From the NCBI GenBank assembly GCA_900551265.1, contig URVL01000080.1:1-9521 (forward strand): a stretch of 9,521 nt of DNA, written 5' to 3'. The notes under the pieces were generated by a model that had not been told where the DNA came from, did no database searches, and worked only from the letters and a program-made list of their open reading frames with translations. This DNA is from an uncultured Eubacteriales bacterium (GTDB taxonomy: Bacteria; Bacillota; Clostridia; Oscillospirales; QAMX01). Each line of letters opens with the position of its first letter. Positions within the stretch are counted from its first letter, which is position 1. Below, piece after piece: positions 6,475 through 9,521 of the stretch. Made by a program: the position numbers and the translations under genes.

Positions 6475-7449
6475 ATGGGAAGAGGAAAGCATACCAAACG
6501 CCGCATGGCGGCGGGCTACCGTTTTTTTCTGACTTTCTGCGTCACGCTCTGTATCTTAACGGTTTTAAGTGTCCTGTTTGTATCCTTTGTTTACCGTCCG
6601 GAGATTGGTGAGAACATGCTTTCCGGCGTTCGGAACCTCCTGTCCTCGTTTGGAGATACGGAAAACGGTACGGCACCGAACGTTTCCGGTGAGAACAGGC
6701 GTGAAGGCATGTATACGGTGCTGGTGGCGGGTACCGATTATGACGGTACGCGTACGGATACCATCCTGGTTGCCACCATTGATACAAAAGAGGGTACAAT
6801 CAATGTGCTCAGCATCCCGCGCGATACGCGTGCTTATATGGAAGATGGCTCTGTGCACAAGATCAATGCGGCGCATAACCGCGGCAGTGAGCGTATGTTG
6901 ATCGAGATTACCAATACAATCGGTTTTACGCCCGATAATTACGTGGTATTGGACTATGGCGATTTTCAGAGCATTATCGACGCGCTGGGTGGCGTGGACG
7001 TATATGTGCCGATGGATATGTACTATGTAGCCGACGACATGGTGATTGATCTGAAAGAGGGTCAGCAGACGCTAAACGGAGAACAGGCGTTGATGTTCAT
7101 GCGTTACCGCGCAGGGTATGCAGATGCCGACTTGGGACGTATTCGTGCGCAGCAGACGGTCTTTTTATCACTTGCGAACAAATTGATGTCCGCCCAGGTA
7201 ATTTGGAGCGTTCCGGAGCTGGTGAGGGTTTTTTATGATGGCGTTGAAACGGACTTTACGCTCTCGGAAATCGTATGGCTGGGCATTCAATGCCTTGCAA
7301 TGGATTTTGACGGCTTTTCAGTCGATATGATTCCGGGCCATGTCAGCGGGGCGGATTATGTTGTGGATGTCGATGAGGCATTAACGCTGATTAATGAAAA
7401 GTACAATCCTTATACCAAGCCGATAACGACGCTGAATACAGCGGAATAG
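6475..7449 (+). CDS. LytR-CpsA-Psr (LCP) family membrane protein, short form
   Basis: A second LCP protein of 324 residues, a tandem paralogue of the one before. A short basic start (GRGKHTKRR) precedes one membrane helix (about 15-40) and a 40-residue linker. The LCP domain then runs from about 79 to 232, with AGTD (85-88), IPRDT (114-118), HKINAAH (128-134), IIDALGGVDVYVP (167-179) and MRYR...R.RAQQ (209-227). Over the first 39 LCP residues (80-118 against 123-161 of the neighbour) 23 are identical by my alignment. The C-terminal extension ends NEKYNPYTKPITTLN, matching the end of the neighbour's folded part, and stops there, so this copy lacks the long acidic tail and the DGDGDG loop. Its ATG lies one base after the previous stop, with AGGCGG (6464-6469) inside the previous gene. 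Probable role: attaching a glycopolymer to peptidoglycan; substrate unknown. Confidence 0.93.
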   Translation: MGRGKHTKRRMAAGYRFFLTFCVTLCILTVLSVLFVSFVYRPEIGENMLSGVRNLLSSFGDTENGTAPNVSGENRREGMYTVLVAGTDYDGTRTDTILVATIDTKEGTINVLSIPRDTRAYMEDGSVHKINAAHNRGSERMLIEITNTIGFTPDNYVVLDYGDFQSIIDALGGVDVYVPMDMYYVADDMVIDLKEGQQTLNGEQALMFMRYRAGYADADLGRIRAQQTVFLSLANKLMSAQVIWSVPELVRVFYDGVETDFTLSEIVWLGIQCLAMDFDGFSVDMIPGHVSGADYVVDVDEALTLINEKYNPYTKPITTLNTAE

Positions 7450-7464
7450 AACGGGGGCTGCTCT

Positions 7465-7848
7465 ATGAGTAAAAATGAAAAAATGACGGAACAAGAGATC
7501 GAACAATATGTGAAAGCGGCTGCTGCTGCGCTGGAGGACCAGCGCGCGACGGAAATTGAGATTCTGCATGTGGCGAAATTGACCACCATGGCTGATTATT
7601 TTATCCTGTGTACCGGCGGCTCTACGACTCATATCCGTTCTCTTTCCGAAGCAGTGGAGCATGAAATGGAGACACAGTACGGTTTGCGTCCTCACCATAT
7701 TGAAGGGTATAGTGCGGCAAACTGGATTTTGATGGATTATGGTTTTATGGTTGTCCATATTTTCCATAGAGATACAAGACAATTCTATTCTCTGAATAGG
7801 CTTTGGTCGGATGCGGACCAAACTGTTGCGGAGAGGACGGAGAGATAA
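7465..7848 (+). CDS. rsfS: Ribosomal silencing factor RsfS
   Basis: RsfS (YbeB/Iojap family) binds protein L14 on the 50S subunit and blocks joining of the 30S subunit, turning translation down in starvation or stationary phase. The 127-residue protein has the family fold markers: a helical start, [17 protein letters not shown] (38-54), the [10 protein letters not shown] helix (56-65), and [13 protein letters not shown] (81-93) followed by [15 protein letters not shown] and LW (96-114). From memory most members have Gly-Asp before the VVH strand; here it is Gly-Phe, and the usual Glu before LW is replaced by NR. A GGGGG run (7453-7457) seven bases before the ATG serves as ribosome site. It lies between the LCP pair and leuS with gaps of 15 and 2 bases. 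The nadD-yqeK-LCP-rsfS order is a known Firmicute neighbourhood. Confidence 0.95.
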   Translation: MSKNEKMTEQEIEQYVKAAAAALEDQRATEIEILHVAKLTTMADYFILCTGGSTTHIRSLSEAVEHEMETQYGLRPHHIEGYSAANWILMDYGFMVVHIFHRDTRQFYSLNRLWSDADQTVAERTER

Positions 7849-7850
7849 GT

Positions 7851-9521
7851 ATGAAATACGAAAGCCAATCGATCGAGCGTAAGTGGCAGAAAAAATGGGA
7901 AGACGCAAAGGCATTTCACGCTGTGACGGGCAGCGAGAAACCGAAGTACTATGCGTTGATTGAGTTTCCCTATCCCTCGGGCCAGGGTCTTCATATCGGA
8001 CATCCACGGCCGTATACGGCGATGGATATTGTCGCGCGTAAACGCAGGATGCAGGGATATAATGTTTTGTTCCCAATCGGCTGGGATGCTTTTGGACTGC
8101 CAACTGAAAACTATGCAATCAAGACGCATACGCATCCGGCGAAGGTGACGCATGATAATATTGCTCACTTTACGGAGCAGACCAAGGCGATTGGTTTTTC
8201 CTTTGACTGGGATCGTGAGATATCCACAGCGGATCCGGAGTTTTATAAATGGACGCAGTGGATTTTTTTACAAATGTATAAGAATGGCTTGGCTTACAAG
8301 CAGAAAATGACTGTCAACTGGTGTACGTCCTGCAAAATCGTACTTGCCAATGAAGAAGTTGTAGAAGGTCATTGTGAACGCTGCGGCGGCGAAGTGATTC
8401 ATAAGGAAAAAAGTCAGTGGATGCTGCGCATTACAAAATACGCACAGCGCTTGCTTGACGGGCTTGATACAGTTGACTATATTGAACGCGTGAAACTTGC
8501 CGAGCGCAATTGGATTGGCCGGTCAGAGGGCGCAGAAGTTGACTTTATGACGACGGCGGGCGACAAGCTTCGTGTGTATACTACGCGTCCTGACACGCTT
8601 TTTGGCGCGACTTACATGGTAATGTCTCCAGAACACCCGTATATTTCCCGTTGGGCTGACCGGCTTTCCAACATGGAGGAGATCCGCGCCTATCAGGCGG
8701 AGGCGGCGCGAAAGTCCGATTTTGAGCGTGCGGAACTTGACCACGATAAAACTGGTGTGAGGCTGGACGGCGTTTTGGCGGTGAATCCCGTCAATGGACG
8801 TGAAATTCCGATTTATATCTCCGACTATGTACTTATGAACTACGGTACCGGCGCTATCATGGCGGTTCCTGCCCATGATACGAGGGACTGGGAATTTGCG
8901 AAGAAATTTGGCTTACCAATTATAGAAGTGGTTGCGGGCGGTGATGTGCAGAATGAGGCCTTTACCGATGTCGCAACCGGCAAGATGGTGAATTCCGGCT
9001 TTTTGGACGGTATGGAGGTTGCCGAGGCCAAAAAAGCGATTGTCGCTTATTTAAAGGAAAAGGGAATCGGCGAACCGAAGGTGAACTATAAGCTGCGCGA
9101 CTGGGTGTTCTCCCGTCAGCGCTACTGGGGCGAGCCTATCCCGATTGTGATTTGTCCCAAGTGCGGGTTTGTACCGTTGTCCGAGGATGATCTGCCGTTG
9201 CGTCTGCCAGATGTAGAAAGCTATGAGCCGACCGATAATGGCGAGAGTCCGCTTGCCAAGGTGCGGGACTGGGTAGAGGTTACATGTCCGCACTGCGGTG
9301 GTCCTGCGGAACGTGAGACAGATACGATGCCTAACTGGGCCGGATCATCTTGGTATTTCTTACGTTATATGGACCCACATAACGATAAGGCGCTTGCCTC
9401 ACCGGAAGCCATTCGATATTGGGGGCAGGTGGATTGGTATAACGGCGGTATGGAGCATGCAACGCTTCATATGCTGTATTCCCGCTTCTGGAATATGTTC
9501 TTACATGATATCGGCGTTGTA
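7851..9521 (+). CDS. leuS: Leucyl-tRNA synthetase, N-terminal 557 residues (cut by right edge)
   Basis: LeuRS charges tRNA-Leu and removes misactivated amino acids. The frame is open from ATG 7851 to the window end with no stop. Seen in order are [16 protein letters not shown] (41-56) with the class I HIGH motif at 48-51; [13 protein letters not shown] (77-89); a zinc-finger-like insertion with Cys158/161 and Cys175/178; the editing domain with TTRPDTLFG (244-252) and [16 protein letters not shown] (331-346), where Asp343 and Asp346 fit the editing pocket; [16 protein letters not shown] (416-431); a second Cys pair set (435/438 and 479/482); [11 protein letters not shown] (496-506); and [12 protein letters not shown] (536-547). 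The KMSKS motif and anticodon-binding domain lie beyond the edge; family length is near 800-870. GGAG at 7839-7842 is the ribosome site, eight bases upstream. It begins two bases after rsfS, so no leader separates them. Confidence 0.97.
   Translation, partial: MKYESQSIERKWQKKWEDAKAFHAVTGSEKPKYYALIEFPYPSGQGLHIGHPRPYTAMDIVARKRRMQGYNVLFPIGWDAFGLPTENYAIKTHTHPAKVTHDNIAHFTEQTKAIGFSFDWDREISTADPEFYKWTQWIFLQMYKNGLAYKQKMTVNWCTSCKIVLANEEVVEGHCERCGGEVIHKEKSQWMLRITKYAQRLLDGLDTVDYIERVKLAERNWIGRSEGAEVDFMTTAGDKLRVYTTRPDTLFGATYMVMSPEHPYISRWADRLSNMEEIRAYQAEAARKSDFERAELDHDKTGVRLDGVLAVNPVNGREIPIYISDYVLMNYGTGAIMAVPAHDTRDWEFAKKFGLPIIEVVAGGDVQNEAFTDVATGKMVNSGFLDGMEVAEAKKAIVAYLKEKGIGEPKVNYKLRDWVFSRQRYWGEPIPIVICPKCGFVPLSEDDLPLRLPDVESYEPTDNGESPLAKVRDWVEVTCPHCGGPAERETDTMPNWAGSSWYFLRYMDPHNDKALASPEAIRYWGQVDWYNGGMEHATLHMLYSRFWNMFLHDIGVV

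Noticed and set aside
8058..8064. TATAAT-like box in leuS
   Set aside because: Inside strongly conserved coding sequence (GYNVLFP) with no -35 and no gene start downstream.
7381..8168. Minus-strand open frames opposite rsfS and the start of leuS
   Set aside because: Shadows of RsfS and LeuRS; no family motif in the translations.
1..9521. CRISPR arrays, tRNA/rRNA genes, insertion sequences, attachment sites, defence or secretion genes
   Set aside because: No direct-repeat arrays, cloverleaf-like segments, transposase motifs or element ends were seen; almost every base is in a recognised housekeeping gene and no non-coding gap exceeds 16 bases.

Overview
The window is a single-strand, tightly packed run of housekeeping genes from a Gram-positive bacterium, most likely a clostridial Firmicute (Bacillota) close to the gut Oscillospiraceae/Ruminococcaceae. 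Three things point there: the order smc-ftsY-rph-rdgB-yhbY-nadD-yqeK-LCP-rsfS-leuS, the clostridial look of LeuRS (HIGHPRPYT rather than the Bacillus-type HVGHPEGYT), and RsfS and YqeK of Firmicute type. Base composition is moderate except at the extreme left end. The assignment comes from gene order and remembered family motifs, not from a database search.

Layout, all on the plus strand: the C-terminal part of the chromosome-segregation ATPase SMC (to 1354); the signal-recognition-particle receptor FtsY (1364-2293); the tRNA 3'-trimming enzyme RNase PH (2309-3055); the RdgB-type ITP/XTP pyrophosphatase (3052-3648); the ribosome-assembly CRM protein YhbY (3635-3940); NadD of NAD synthesis (3937-4542); the HD-domain phosphohydrolase YqeK (4532-5107, TTG start); two tandem LytR-CpsA-Psr (LCP) membrane proteins (5124-6473 and 6475-7449); the ribosomal silencing factor RsfS (7465-7848); and leucyl-tRNA synthetase, cut by the right edge (7851 onward).

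Gene-to-gene distances run from a 14-base overlap to a 16-base gap. No rho-independent terminator was found between genes, and there is no non-coding stretch long enough for a classical leader such as a T-box. The simplest reading is one transcription unit, or a chain of translationally coupled genes, serving growth: chromosome segregation, membrane protein targeting, RNA maturation, nucleotide-pool cleaning, ribosome assembly and silencing, NAD synthesis, cell-wall polymer attachment and tRNA charging.

No new biological system is visible. The points most worth a second look are the very GC-rich, hairpin-rich first ~145 bases, which do not read as SMC and look like a contig-end artefact or foreign junction; a thrombospondin-type-3-like acidic loop in the linker of the first LCP protein; the tandem LCP duplication with different tails; a good sigma-A promoter match lying across the first LCP start codon; and leuS with no leader of its own.
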